This document shows positions 25,196 to 36,293 of a stretch of DNA of 64,000 nucleotides, piece by piece. Source of the DNA: Orientallactaga sibirica. Its lineage: Eukaryota; Chordata; Mammalia; Rodentia; Dipodidae. The notes under the pieces are model-generated. The model was not told the DNA's origin, ran no database searches, and worked only from the letters and a program-made list of their open reading frames with translations. Location: contig JAEOAD010000012.1 in assembly GCA_036365145.1 (NCBI GenBank), positions 44,647,001-44,711,000 on the forward strand. The letters run 5' to 3'. The translations under genes were made by a program, and so were the position numbers. Position 1 is the stretch's first letter. Each line of letters starts with the position of its first letter.

Positions 25196-25432
25196 GGACT
25201 ACTGATGTAAATCAGTGGTAGAGGTCTTACTTAACATACACACAGCCATGAGTTTGATTCTAGGACAGAAACAAAAGTAATTTTAAAAATAAAAAAAAAT
25301 GATGCATTTGATCTCAGCACTTAGAAGGCCAAGATAGAGGATTGCTGTGAGTTTGAGGCCAGCCTGAGACTACATACTGAATTCTAGGTCAGCCTGAGCT
25401 AGAGTGAGACCCAACTTTGAAAAACCAAAAGG
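25196..25432 (+). mobile_element. ID-B1 fusion SINE (B4 type)
   Basis: An ID-like head (aatcagtggtagaggtctta ... gagtttgattctagg) is joined through an A-rich linker to a B1 body (gatctcagcacttagaaggc ... gcctgagctagagtgagacc). This left-ID, right-B1 order defines rodent ID_B1/B4 elements. Confidence 0.75.
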
Positions 25433-25590
25433 AAGGAAAGGAAGGAAGGATGGGAGAAAAGGAGGGTGAAGAAAGAAAGAAAAAAGAAAGAAAGAAAGAA
25501 GGAAAGAAAGAAGAAAGAAAGAAAGAAAGGAAGGAAGGAAGGAAGGAGGGAGGGAAGGTGGGAGGAGAGAGAGAGAGGGAGGGAGGGAGA
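25433..25590. repeat. Polypurine GGAA/GAAA/GGGA microsatellite
   Basis: About 155 bp in which nearly every plus-strand base is A or G, growing directly from the B1 tail. Units shift from GGAA to GAAA and then to GGGA and GA types. Confidence 0.93.
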
Positions 25591-25674
25591 CAAAAAGAAG
25601 ACAAACTTAGAAAACTAGTCTCTTAAACAAGAAAATTAATTCCAATATTGTAATGTTTATTCATAAACATCCTC

Positions 25675-25800
25675 ACTCAAGAAACCTTTACTGAACACCG
25701 GCAATTTACTGGACATTGAGCAAGATGCTAAGAATGAAACTTGAATGAGACATTTCTCTGTTCCAAAGTATTTTATGAACATCAATTATCAGAGTACAAC
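25675..25800. mobile_element. Possible MIR/L2-class fossil
   Basis: The spaced words cctttactgaacaccggcaa, gagcaagatgctaagaatga and gaatgagacatttctctgtt resemble the ancient-repeat pattern of ttgagcacctactatgtg and gtgctaagcactgggg. Weak support. Confidence 0.35.
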
Positions 25801-26184
25801 AGATAGTCATACTGCACACACAGCTATATCAGAGGACCCACCCTAAGGTTCTCACCCTGGATATCAGCAGTCCTAAAGAAGGTACAGAGGAAGAAGTGCA
25901 CTTCCGCAAGTAAATACTTGGCATTTGTCAGAAGGACAAGTGGTACAGTTGAGACTTAGGGTAGGTCCTAGTATAAGGCCTGTGGACTGGCATTTGTGTA
26001 AAGCCTGTGATAGGTGGAACTGTAATCCATGCACACGCAAGACCATGATTGGTGGAATCATCCCTTTAATAGACAATATGGCTATAAAAGCTAGTTGCTT
26101 TCACCTTATCAGATTAGTCTAGAAGGTTTCTCTCCTGTGTTTTACCCATAGCTTCACACTGGGCCCCAGTGAAAGCTCTGCCAG
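25801..26184. other. Unclassified, possible LTR-like segment with TATA box
   Basis: A TATAAAA box (26083-26089) sits in GC-richer DNA that does not match the SINEs here. It could be part of an old LTR, but I see no TG/CA ends or duplication. Confidence 0.25.
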
Positions 26185-26817
26185 TATCTGGGTAGATAGC
26201 TCAGTCTACAAAAGCACTCCTGGGGCCTGAGCAGACAGCTCAGTCTGCGAATGGCTGGGTGACTTGGGATCATAATTGCAGCTCTGGAGAGACTGGGACA
26301 GGTATCTGGGACTCGCTGATCAGTCAGTCTAGCCTCTGTAGAGAGGAACATGACTGCAGTAGACAGTTTCAGCTATTGGGATGAACTTCCAAACCAAGCA
26401 CAGTTTATGGGAGGAAGGTACTTATTTGATAATTGCAGACCCAGGAGAAGTTCCATAATGGTGGAAGAAGCTGGCCCACTTTCACATGTCCATGCAGAGA
26501 GAAAAGCAGCCACCACCAGCACAAGCAAGCACACTTCATAAACCCATAATGGCAGAGCTCAGATATTCTGCATATCTTTAGCTGGCATTCAGATCTGCCT
26601 CCAAACACACCTTAGCACTGGACCCTAGGACCCACCCACAGTGACACCTCCCCCAGCCAGGCAGATGGAGATCTAAGTTACATGCTTTAATAAACTTCTG
26701 AATGTATTGGGGGCCATCCATTCAAATTACCACAACGACTGAGGCTGTTCTCTGATCTTCACATGCACACAAACATGTGCCTATAAGCATAGGGCACACA
26801 CACACACACACACACAG
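26185..26817 (+). mobile_element. Composite SINE split by an LTR insertion
   Basis: The 5' part (26185-26354) has a tRNA-like head (cagacagctcagtctgcgaa) and a B1-like part (tcataattgcagctctggag). The 3' part (26740-26817) is the expected tail: gaggctgttctctgatcttc, acatgcacac and a CA repeat. Between them lies a solo LTR flanked by ATGAC and ACGAC, so the two parts were once contiguous. Confidence 0.65.
26355..26734 (-). mobile_element. Solo MaLR-type LTR (older copy)
   Basis: It aligns along its length with the LTRs of the element at 39643-41653: tgcagtagacagtttcagct at the start, atgaacttccaaaccaagca, gagaagttccataatggtgg, and gtattgggggccatccattc before the end ATTACCACA. Orientation is minus, because the canonical MaLR start TGTGGT is at the right end. 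A 5-bp target duplication with one mismatch flanks it (26350-26354 and 26735-26739). It is clearly more diverged than the paired LTRs at 39.6 and 41.3 kb. Confidence 0.8.
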
Positions 26818-27225
26818 ATTTTTTTAATATATATTTTTTATTTATATTATTCTGATTTTACATTCATAGTATTGGTTCCATTGTCCTCCTCCCTGTCCTC
26901 CCACTTTCAAAGGGACCCTCATCAATGGGAATGTGGGTCATGCATTGTGAGGTTAGTCAAGAGTTCTGGGGGGTAGGCCCCAGTCTCTGTGCATAAAGGC
27001 CCAACTTGTGACTCTAACAATCTTTCTGCCCCCTCTTCTGCGAGTTTCCCTGAGCCACATTGGGGTCATTTTAGTTCTGCTTCAGTGATGAGGTTTTGGG
27101 AGCCTCTGTGTCTCTGGATATCTGGCTTGTTGGAGTTGGATGTTCTCCAGCAGAGGGAACACCCGAACCACAGGAACCTGGAGAGAACATCATAAAGGCC
27201 AACTTTAATCTTGTCCTGCTTCTCT
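26818..27225 (-). mobile_element. L1 3'-UTR segment, antisense
   Basis: Read on the minus strand it contains cagaagagggggcagaaaga and ttagagtcacaagttgggcc. These words align with the plus-strand L1 3' UTRs at 42.9-44.1 kb (gcagaagaggagacaaaagg) and 54.8-55.5 kb (gcggaagagggggtggatag). Its 3' end is at the left, an A/T-rich block near 26820-26860. Confidence 0.65.
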
Positions 27226-27227
27226 TT

Positions 27228-27230
<3 letters not shown>

Positions 27231-27267
<37 letters not shown>
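27231..27267. repeat. (CT)n microsatellite
   Basis: About 18 CT units, lying between two L1 pieces in opposite orientation. Confidence 0.95.
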
Positions 27268-27271
<4 letters not shown>

Positions 27272-27329
27272 TCCTCTCTATACTCACTTTCTCTTTTATA
27301 TTATCTATCTTTTTCTTCCCTCACCTTCC

Positions 27330-27990
27330 TAGGTGCAGACTTATAACACCCAGTGCCAGCATGGGGTTAACTTCCACAATGAGCTGTTGATCTGAAACAC
27401 CTACAAGGTTTCCCAAAAAAGACAGACTTCTGTCAGAGTTCTTGGTGACCCACCAAAGGTTAATGGTAAGACCCTACTGTCGAAGACAGCATAGTGTGTG
27501 AGACCAAACACAGAGAGACCTGGCCAGAATCTGGAAGAAGGTCAGTTCCCAGACAGTTAGCTAGTCTAGTGCCAGAGGGTGCTACATGAGCAACTGGGGG
27601 GAAATGTCCGACATTGGTCCAAACAACTTGCAGTCTAAGATATCCAGCAGGAAACAACTTGACTTAATGCTCATACAAGTGCAGTAGTGGCAAACAGCCA
27701 TGGTGGGTAACCAACTGCTCTTGATTTGGCTAATAGATCCACTCAATGGAATGGAACTCATTGCTGGAACTGGGAAATAAGTCAAAACCAGGTACACAAA
27801 AGGAGCTCAGTCTCCAAGTTCAAGATACCACCAAATGTGGGCTAGAAGAGAGCCAATGCATATAAAATTCCCTCCAAAACATATATGGTCATCCCTTCTA
27901 TCTAGTACTAACTTCTCTCACAGTTGGAGAATTTGCTTATCTTTTTTCAGGTGGACAACGAACCTGAAGGGAGGATCAGCTAACCACCCC
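27330..27990 (+). mobile_element. L1 3'-UTR segment, sense
   Basis: Aligns in order with 42910-43540: gtgacccaccaaaggttaat with gattacccaccagcactagg, gtcgaagacagcatagtgtg with gctgaagacaccacaggtta, and the gcagtagtggca word. A further match is tctcacagttggagaatttg with cactcttggttagagaatct. It represents an upstream part of the same 3' UTR but is inverted relative to the piece at 26818-27225. Confidence 0.6.
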
Positions 27991-28960
27991 TCACCAGCTG
28001 AAACCATAGAACAACGCAGAGGAAGGACAAGAATACAGCATTCATGGCGATCACGACACCAGAAAAAGGCTGAAGGAGATAAACACACAGAGATTTTTAA
28101 AATTATTTTTGCCAACTTGCCTTTACCACAGATAGAGAGAACAGGGAATGCTGCTTATTGGAAGATCAGACAAAAGCCTGAGGATTCTAACCAGGCAGTG
28201 CTGGCAACTTCAGTGATGACTTGAGAGTTACAAAGTCAATCTGGAAGCAGCTAGAATTGCAATGATACAGTAGGAGTCACAGGCCTCGACACCCAAAGCT
28301 CAAAGCTCTATGACCAAAACATAGGTAAGAGCTTTGGAGAGCTAAGGGTGCCCATAGCCAGAGTCCACAGGGATAACACATGGGTAGGGCTAAACATTTC
28401 AAAGAGTGACAGAGGGCAGAATCTGTAGGAAGCTAAGGATGGCAGAAATATTCAAAACCCACGAGATGGTGGGGAAACAGAGACAGTGAAAGATGAGAGA
28501 TTATAAAGGGCTAAAGGTAGGTACCAATCTATGAGGGCTCCAAGCCTCCATTACTAGACATTGGAGAAAGCCACCAAGAATTAAAGAGGCAGCCAATGTC
28601 CAATGCTTGGGAGCTACAAATAACCTCTGGGATGTTGGCACTTTAAGCCTTGAACAGTAAGCCCCTGCCTTGAACACCTAAAGCTATGAGCCTCTGGGTT
28701 TGAAAGCTTGGAGACAGAAGTCTCCATTTCTCAGGAATTATAGGTGAAAGTTTTCTGGGTTTACAAGTCCACCTTATGAACCTCCAGGACTTAGAATTAT
28801 CAATCTTAAGGCCTTTTGCCTATCTACAAATTTCTATTCAGAAAGAGCAAAAGAACCCCTGCTAGGTTTTTGTGCCTGAAGGACTGCCTTGTCTTCTTAA
28901 AAGACATGGTAAAGAGCCAACATTTCCTTCCATATAATTGCCATTGAATAACCCTGACAG
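27991..28960. other. Unclassified GC-richer interspersed sequence
   Basis: About 1 kb of moderate GC with frequent short purine-rich words and no SINE text. A 129-codon plus-strand ORF (27835-28224) spans the join with the L1 segment. It may be a longer L1 3'-UTR variant or an LTR-element interior; I cannot assign it. Confidence 0.35.
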
Positions 28961-29717
28961 CTTAAAAGTCATGTATAATAATCAAACATTTCAAAAAGGT
29001 TTTCATATGGCTGACTGAAGCAGTGCTGTGTTAAACATGTCCTACATTACTAAATGGTACAGTATTTTTTTTTTCTTTCTAGTTTATCTCAGTCAATGTT
29101 TTGGGTTTGGCACTTGTCACAAAGATTCATGAATGGGACCTCACAGTGGAAATTACAGAATACAGGTAGTAACAATCTGCGTTCTAGCAAAAGCCACATT
29201 TTAACAAAGTAAGAATTAGTAGCTACATGACAGCGCTAGTTGAAAATGTAGCTCAAATTAAAGTCAAGCAGTATTGAAAATTACAGGATCTCTCTCTTGC
29301 CTTCAGAGAAAAAGGTCAGTTCTCCAACTGTTGACAAGAGAAAAAGGCACTTGATATTTAAGGAAAGTTGCCTAAGGCTTTGTGGAACTGTGGAGAAAAC
29401 TGGCAATTTCCAACATCAGTTTTATTTAATTCTAGTGATTGTTTTGGATTAATAACTGAACATTTCACTTGGAAAACATAAAGAAAGAGGATGGGATGAA
29501 AACTACATAGTTATTTATCAGATAATCAAACTGTGGAGTTTCTTTCCTAAACTAGAAAGGTTCAAAGAGGACCATGAGGCAAACAAATATCCTGTCTTTA
29601 GGAGACAGCATATGAAAGATTAGAACTGGCAGAGAACTAAATATGGAGCATCAAATAGTAGTGTTCTAAGCTAAGGAGGCAGGTGAAAAGACAAAATCTA
29701 ACATGGTAAAACTTCAT
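28961..29717. other. Unique sequence
   Basis: No feature recognised. Confidence 0.4.
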
Positions 29718-30035
29718 GGACTGGACGATAGCTCAGTAGTTTAAAGAAGTTTGCTTTGAAAAGCCTGCCAGCCCAGGCTCCCAGAACTCATGTAAAGTCA
29801 GTCACAAAATGTGGTGCATGTTAGCCGGGCATGGTGGCGCACGCCTTTAATCCCAGCACTCGGGAGGCAGAGGTAGGAGGATCACCGTGAGTTCGAGGCC
29901 ACCCTGAGACTACATAGTTAATTCCAGGTCAGCCTGGACCAGAGTGAAACCCTACCTTGCAAAACCAAAAAAAAAAAAAAAAAAAAAAAGTGGTGCATGT
30001 GTCTGGCATTCATTTGTAGCTGCAAATGTCTCTGG

Positions 30036-30085
<50 letters not shown>
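29718..30085 (+). mobile_element. tRNA-derived SINE interrupted by B1, with AC tail
   Basis: The head and first half (actggacgatagctcagtag ... cagtcacaaaatgtggtgcatg) run to about 29821 and resume at 30001 (gtctggcattcatttgtagc). A young B1 with its own target duplication lies between. The element ends in about 24 AC units (30038-30085). Confidence 0.85.
29822..29989 (+). mobile_element. B1 SINE nested in a SINE
   Basis: A near-consensus B1 (tagccgggcatggtggcgca ... gtgaaaccctacc) with an A22 tail. The duplicated target GTGGTGCATGT (29811-29821 and 29990-30000) comes from the interrupted host SINE, so the B1 is the younger element. Confidence 0.95.
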
Positions 30086-30087
<2 letters not shown>

Positions 30088-32225
30088 ACAATGAAATTGA
30101 TTCAGGTGAGTTTTTATTTGCAGTGAGAAAAGGATTGGAACCCATTAAAGAAATCTCAAAGGACCATCTATCTCTCAACTCATTGTAACTTTTCAAATAA
30201 GTTATCAGTTGTGGAATTGCTCATGAAATATACCTCTCATCTTTAATTTTTTTTTACAGTTTATCTTGGTAGAAATTTAAAGTGGCAATTAGGAATATAC
30301 AAATGGTACCTTTCTCCAAACTAAGAAAGAACAACAGTCCAAAATTACTTAATTCTTTAAGCCCTGCAAAAGAAGTCTTTTCTTTCTACTGCATTCACTA
30401 ATATATAGAAATGATAAACATATCAAATTACATACATACATACACCTAATATCTATTTTAAAAAAATCCCATGATAGCAAGAGTGAGAGAATAGATAGGC
30501 TCACTGCTCACCAACTGGCTTCACAGTTTAAAAAACGTGCCAAGGGAGAACAATAGGGTCATATTATGGTATGCAGATCTCTCAAAGTTCTTCACAACTC
30601 TATTATCCCAATGCCTAACTTATAAAGGGTGTAAGAAACCAAATACTTTGTAATATAATTTTCAGTGTAAGTGGAAAAAGAAAAAAGTGACCAAAAAGAG
30701 CAGCAGGAACTTTAAACTTTTACATTTATGCCAGCACCTTTCTTGATAAGAAAGAAATAAATCATACCTAGAGCCCTGTCCATCAACATCTATAAGAGGA
30801 AAAAAACAATATTAAAATCTCAGATGTGCTTCCAATGCCCAGATTTGTTATTTAAAATGAGTTTAATCTGGAAAATCTCTCATTAATTTCACACAGGAAA
30901 AAAGAGGAAATGCATATAATCAGTTAAACATGATAGGAGAGTCCCATTATCTATTGATTTATGCTTTATTTATTTCTACATTTTCTCTAAAGAAGATGCA
31001 ATTAGCCTCTCACCTGCTAATCAGATGTATGACTTTGTGCCTCTCCGCATTTCAATTGATATTGATTTGACAAGCTGAAGTCCGACAGGCACAAAATCTG
31101 AAAACCTTCCCCCATTCTTACAAGTCATTTTTCACAGGTTGGAGAAGCGGGAGAAGAGTTCATGCTGACACAAAGGTGGCAACATGAAACTCTTGAGGTC
31201 AATTGTTCTATCTATCTATCTATCTTCTGTCTGTCTGTCTATCTGTTACACATTTACCCACCAACACTCATCAAACCATTATCTTAAAAGGGCAGGTCTC
31301 AAGGACAAATGAATAAACATGACAAAGTCAGTACAACAAGAACACCCACAGCACCAAACGGGCTACTAGAGTAGGGCCAGGGAGCCTGGGAACTGACAGA
31401 TTAGATTTGCTCCTCCCCAGCCATCTCCCCAAAGCTGTTCCATTAGCTTTGGAAACAAACCAAACAAATAGCCAGTGGTTTTAACATATAGAATCACTTA
31501 TATTGGCCTTCCGTTTCCTGATCATTCAGTTCCCCACATGCTAAGAACTACAGATTTGAAATTTCAGTCACGTATATATTTTCACTCATATTCTTCAAAT
31601 GAGAGCTGTGTGTCTTTACTCTCTTGATTTCCTTCCCAGTGCTTGGCACATAAAAGTACCCCAGGTATACAATTTGAAATATAGGAAAGGAGAACCAGCA
31701 AAAGGCCTGGACGATGACACAAAGTGATTTTTCTAGAGTGTCGGCCATGATGCGGGTACCTTCTGGAAAAAAAATGAAGATGAAAAATGTTCACTAGAAA
31801 CAGAAACATCTGAATGTTTATAAAATGATATGACATCTGGATCCTTTGCAGTACCTTTATATATCCCTGGTAGTAATTTAGATATTTGACTAAATAAATG
31901 TTTAAAATTAAAAGCAGAAATAATTATCATGTATGGTTTTCAAAATAAGAAAGTCTACATAACATTACTTAAATTATTTTGTAGTATTCATGATGTAACA
32001 GCCATTAAGCTTGATCCCATCCACAAAATAATATACACTAGGGTCACTTGCTGTCTTGTAAATGTATGGAGCTGTTCTAGATGGTTCTGAAGTGTTATTC
32101 CAAGATAGGTCTAAACACCACTTAAGACATCATATATCAATACACACCACCAACAATACATGTTGATAAACAAGGAGCACATGCACATTTTATCTCCTTC
32201 AAGTCTTCAGTTCAACTTCAAGCTG
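30086..32225. other. Unique sequence with a possible conserved non-coding block
   Basis: No gene is recognised. The stretch 30990-31150 looks like slowly evolving non-coding DNA: balanced composition, with words such as ctgctaatcagatgtatgac and caattgatattgatttgaca. A possible MIR/L2-class remnant (cagtgcttggcacataaaag) lies near 31635. Confidence 0.4.
31207..31246. repeat. (TATC)n/(TGTC)n microsatellite
   Basis: About five CTAT units followed by four CTGT units and a final CTAT unit. Confidence 0.93.
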
Positions 32226-32227
32226 GC

Positions 32228-32261
32228 TCTTTTTTTAAAGTTTTTATTTTTATTTATTTAC

Positions 32262-32295
<34 letters not shown>

Positions 32296-32586
32296 GGAAC
32301 ACATGGAAGCCAAAGGAGAATGTCAGGTGTCCTCCTTTATTACATCAGTTTGTTTACTTGAGACAGAGTCTCTCACGGAACTCAGAGCCGCAGTTTGTTT
32401 TCAATCAGGCTGGATGAACAGTGCACATCAGAGATTCTGGGATCTCTGCTGTCCTCAAGACTGGGGTTACAAGTTCACATGGTCACAGCCATATGTTTCC
32501 ATGGGTGCTGGGGAATAAAAGCTCGGGAATAGTATGGCCTCCCAGGCCCTCATGCTTACATGACAAGCACTCTTACGCACTGAGCC
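32228..32586 (-). mobile_element. Composite SINE (B4-type)
   Basis: On the minus strand the head is at the right (cttacgcactgagccccaaa). The B1-like middle is gagacagagtctctcacgga ... ctggggttacaagttcacat, and the tail part on the left is ggaagccaaaggagaatgtc. An AC repeat lies at 32264-32293 within the tail. Confidence 0.65.
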
Positions 32587-32590
32587 CCAA

Positions 32591-33928
32591 ATCTTCTTAA
32601 CAATAAATTTACAGTTGTATATCAATAGTTTATTTATATGTTTTTATGAAATAGCCCATAAACATTTTAAGAATCTGTTCTTTTTTGTCTCTCTCATCCT
32701 AGGGTATAAATAGTACTAGTACAACAGAGGTCTAAAATAGCTTTACATAATATAGATAACTGAATGATGTAACTAAGGAGATAATCAAAAAACACTGAGT
32801 GCTCTCTTGTGTTAGCACCAGCACTAGGAAATGGGAAAGCTTTAAAGATGACCAAAATCTATGTAATGTATTGCTGGTACAGAAATTTGTACAGCATTCC
32901 TGGGAACTTATCAACTAAAACTTGTGTAAAGATGTGAGTAATACTTACTTCTATCCCACCAGTGTACATGTTAAAGGACATGTATATGTGAAGACACAGA
33001 TTTTGCACGTGTCTTGAGTGTCTTTACTTTTTCAATCATACTGTGGTTGCCATATCTTATAAAATATCTTCTTGCAATAGGAAAAATAATAATGAAGATG
33101 ATGGATATGGTAAAATGAGACAGAAAAACAAGATAGTGAAGGTACAATTCAGTATACCCTTTAACTCATATCAACTCACTGGCAATCCTGAATGAATAAC
33201 CAACATCTGTCATTCATAGGCGAGCCCATCCCATCTGTTAGGCCTTCTGAATCAGTGCTGTTTGGATGCACTAATGCACTCATGTGCAAAACGCCCTTCA
33301 GGATATGACTAGAAGAAGCATATGTTGAGAAAAGGCCCAAGGCTTGGAGGCAACTGTGTACTGTCTATCTTACCCACTAAAATGAACAAAATGAAATGAT
33401 TATGAGTACAAATGGTCACAGATAGAAAAAGTTTGCTGAAATGTGTTAAATAAATACAAAATGACTCACTGTGTAAAGAAGGAACTATTTCAAGAGAAAG
33501 AAGATTACAGTTTTTATTGATATCTTAACACATATGGCTTTTAACATCAATTCAGAAATCAGAAAGTAAATATGAACTTTATTATACTTTCTTGCAGATT
33601 GTACATCTCTTATATTTTATTGTTATCAAATGCATGCTTTAAAAACATTCTTAGATAATCAGGAATACTTTTGTAAAAACAGAGGATGACTGAAAGCAGA
33701 GGATATAGTTGTGATTATAGTAGGCAGAGTTTCCCCTAAACAATATGTCATATGACAAAAAGAATTTTACAAATGCAATTAAGGTCAGAGTCTTTAAAAG
33801 AGGATTTGGGATTAGGTGGGTGTGTCTAATCTAACCACAGAAGCTGTCAAAAACATAGAACTTTCTCTGACCAAAGTAAAAAGGTACACAGAAAAAAAAA
33901 GGGTAAAAAGATTCAAAACCTAAGAATT
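32591..33928. other. AT-rich unique sequence
   Basis: No repeat or gene recognised. Confidence 0.4.
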
Positions 33929-34041
33929 ATTCAACCATTTTATTATTCAACCAATTATTAACCAATTATTCAACCAATAATTAACCAATGAATTAACCAA
34001 TGAATTAACCAATAATTCATTATTCAACCAATTATTAAGAA
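33929..34041. repeat. AT-rich minisatellite (AACCAATTATTCA / TTAACCAATGAA type units)
   Basis: The word AACCAAT or a one-base variant recurs about eight times at irregular 9-14 bp spacing over 113 bp. Two unit types alternate, one with ATTATTCAACC and one with GAATTAACC. Confidence 0.88.
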
Positions 34042-34125
34042 TTAGAAGGAAATTGGACAACTTCCATTAAGAAAGACATGTACTTGTCTGTCTAAGGTCC
34101 AGCAAGCCAGAAGAACCTCAGATCC

Positions 34126-34503
34126 TATGGTGGTTTGAAAGGGAATGTATGTTTCCTATAGTCTTGGGTATTTTTGATTAAGGTTAAGCTTCCAGCAAAA
34201 GTCTGTAGCAGCCTGCTAGAGGAGATGTCACTGGCGGTGGCACCTGGGGTCCAGCCTAAGGTGTCTTTGGGGGCAGATCTTAGTTCTAACATAAAGGAAT
34301 GGAGAGAGCAGTTTGAGCTCTGGTGGTGTGTGTTTGCAGTTGTTGATGATTACAGTTGTTTCTCTCTGGATCTATGGAAGGAAGCAGCTTGTCCCACCAT
34401 TGATGGAGTTTTCTCTGGATTTGTAAACTGAAATAAAACTCTTCCTCCTATAAACTGTGTCTGGTTGGATATTCATCCGAGCAACTTGGAGCTGAATGCA
34501 ACA
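34126..34503 (+). mobile_element. Solo MaLR-type LTR (ORR1/MT-like), old
   Basis: It starts TATGGTGGTTTGAAAGGGAA, the typical MaLR LTR start with one substitution in the TG, and ends GAATGCAACA. A polyadenylation signal (aataaaactcttcctcct) sits in the expected position near 34431. No clean target duplication is visible. It is in the opposite orientation to the MaLR at 39.6 kb. Confidence 0.75.
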
Positions 34504-34628
34504 GTCCTATAATCACAAGTCACAAAATTTGACCAATATTTCTGTATTTTTATATAAAAAGTTGAGTTAACAAAAGCAATGTTTTACTTATAGCTTAGTA
34601 GGAAGCATCAGTAAGACACTTAGAAGAG

Positions 34629-34912
34629 GCTGAGAAGAGGGCTCAGCAGTTATAGGTATTTGCTTGCAAGCTTTCCAAACTGAATTTGAATTCCCAGTAC
34701 CCAAGTAAATCCAGATGCCAAGTGGTACTCTCAAAGTGGTGAGCCCAGTGCTCCCAGGGCTTTGGGAAGTGGAACCAGGAGAAGCCTGAAGCTTGTGGGC
34801 CACTTAGACTGGAGACCATGCAATCAATAGCAGAACATTTCCAAGAAGGAGATGGAAGGAGAGGATAACACCCCAAGCTTATCTTCTGACTTCTACATAC
34901 ACTGTGGCACAT

Positions 34913-34955
<43 letters not shown>
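34629..34955 (+). mobile_element. Composite SINE with AC tail
   Basis: A tRNA-like head (agaagagggctcagcagtta ... gaattcccagtacccaag) is followed by a diverged B1-like middle (ccagtgctcccagggctttg) and a 3' part (atcttctgacttctacatac). About 18 AC units end it at 34916-34954. Confidence 0.65.
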
Positions 34956-34956
<1 letters not shown>

Positions 34957-36280
34957 CATACACTTTTACACATAACACATCTGAATAATAACAAAAAAGA
35001 TATTATAATATTCTTAGCAATGTGCTTTACATATACTCATAATATTTATATTAAGCATAACCAAATGCCATTTTTTCTATTTAGAATCAATTTCATTTGT
35101 TTACATATTTAGCTAGATGTATGATTCTTTCTGCTGTTTATCTTAACTGTACCAAACATAAGTGAGTTGATGGATGGAAAGACAGATAGATGACTGCATA
35201 GCCACATGCCCAGCCAGTATATTTCAGCATGAATGGTAGATTTGGGGGTAATGGGCATGGTAATGTTTCAACTTTTTAGTGGACTTGAAAATCTTACAAC
35301 TCTACTAATTTCAAAATATTGAAATGAAACAAAATTAATGAATTCCAGGGGTCCTTGGAGAAGGAAAAGCCCTTATGTTGAAGTGAACCAGATAGTTATT
35401 ATTAGCAAAATTACAATCATTGGGAGTAAACTGTGGTTCTATCTCTCACCCCTTTCCCTATATATCCTGTATTTCTATATCCTGTATTTCTCTGAGATAT
35501 TAAGAGACTTAAATAATAGAAGAGATCAAATTGTATGAGGGAAATTATCAATACAAAATAAAAACTATGAAATGGTATCTTTTTTAGCACACAACAATGT
35601 TTCATTATGAACTGATTTCATGAAGCTGGTGACAACATGCAACAAATTTAATGATAGCTCTCCGACTAATCTGCATTTCCTTCTGTCCTTCACTACTTCT
35701 CTCATTGATGGCTAATCCCCTAGCTGATTAGTAGCACGTGAAGTTGCTTTGAATTTTGAATCCATCTAAATTCTAGATTATTAAAAAAAGAAACTTATTA
35801 CACAGATTGAGACTGACTATTGACTTTATTTAATTATCATATACCTCACTTATTTCCATCACCCAAAGGTGATGTCCTTTTAAATAATTAGCTGCTTCTG
35901 ACCAAGAATTGTAAGTTTACTGTGCCTACCTGAGTTAAGATTTCAAGTTGACTTGATATTGCAAGTGTCTTAGGAGGATCACTATCTACCAATCCAGACT
36001 ACCAATCCAGACTACATATAAAAGTTCGATTCTCTACTCAGGGGTGCAGTTCTGGAGTTTATTTGCAGTGGCTGGAGTGCTCTGCCAGATAATTTACTTC
36101 TCAAATTTTAAATAATAAATAAATAAATAAATAAAAGCAATTTCAAGCAAATGTAATGAGTGCTCTCAGATAATTTACTTTCAGATTTTACTTTAATAAA
36201 TGCAATTTCAAAAAATGTAATGCTTACAAATGTAGATCATAACCCTTTTCTAATGTTTTCTAATGTTTATTATTATTACT
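34956..36280. other. Unique sequence with two small tandem duplications
   Basis: Two short duplications stand out: TATATCCTGTATTTC twice near 35459-35490, and CTACCAATCCAGA twice near 35986-36013. An (AATA)n tract lies at 36110-36134. The block 35630-35780 has the balanced, homeodomain-site-rich look of conserved non-coding DNA. Confidence 0.45.
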
Positions 36281-36293
36281 GAACATAATTTTT

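Noticed and set aside
27835..28224. 129-codon plus-strand ORF, the longest in the window
   Set aside because: It starts within an L1 3'-UTR segment and ends in unassigned repeat-like sequence; no protein motif.
33929..34041. CRISPR-like array of short repeats
   Set aside because: Units vary in length and sequence, with no unique spacers, in a vertebrate context.
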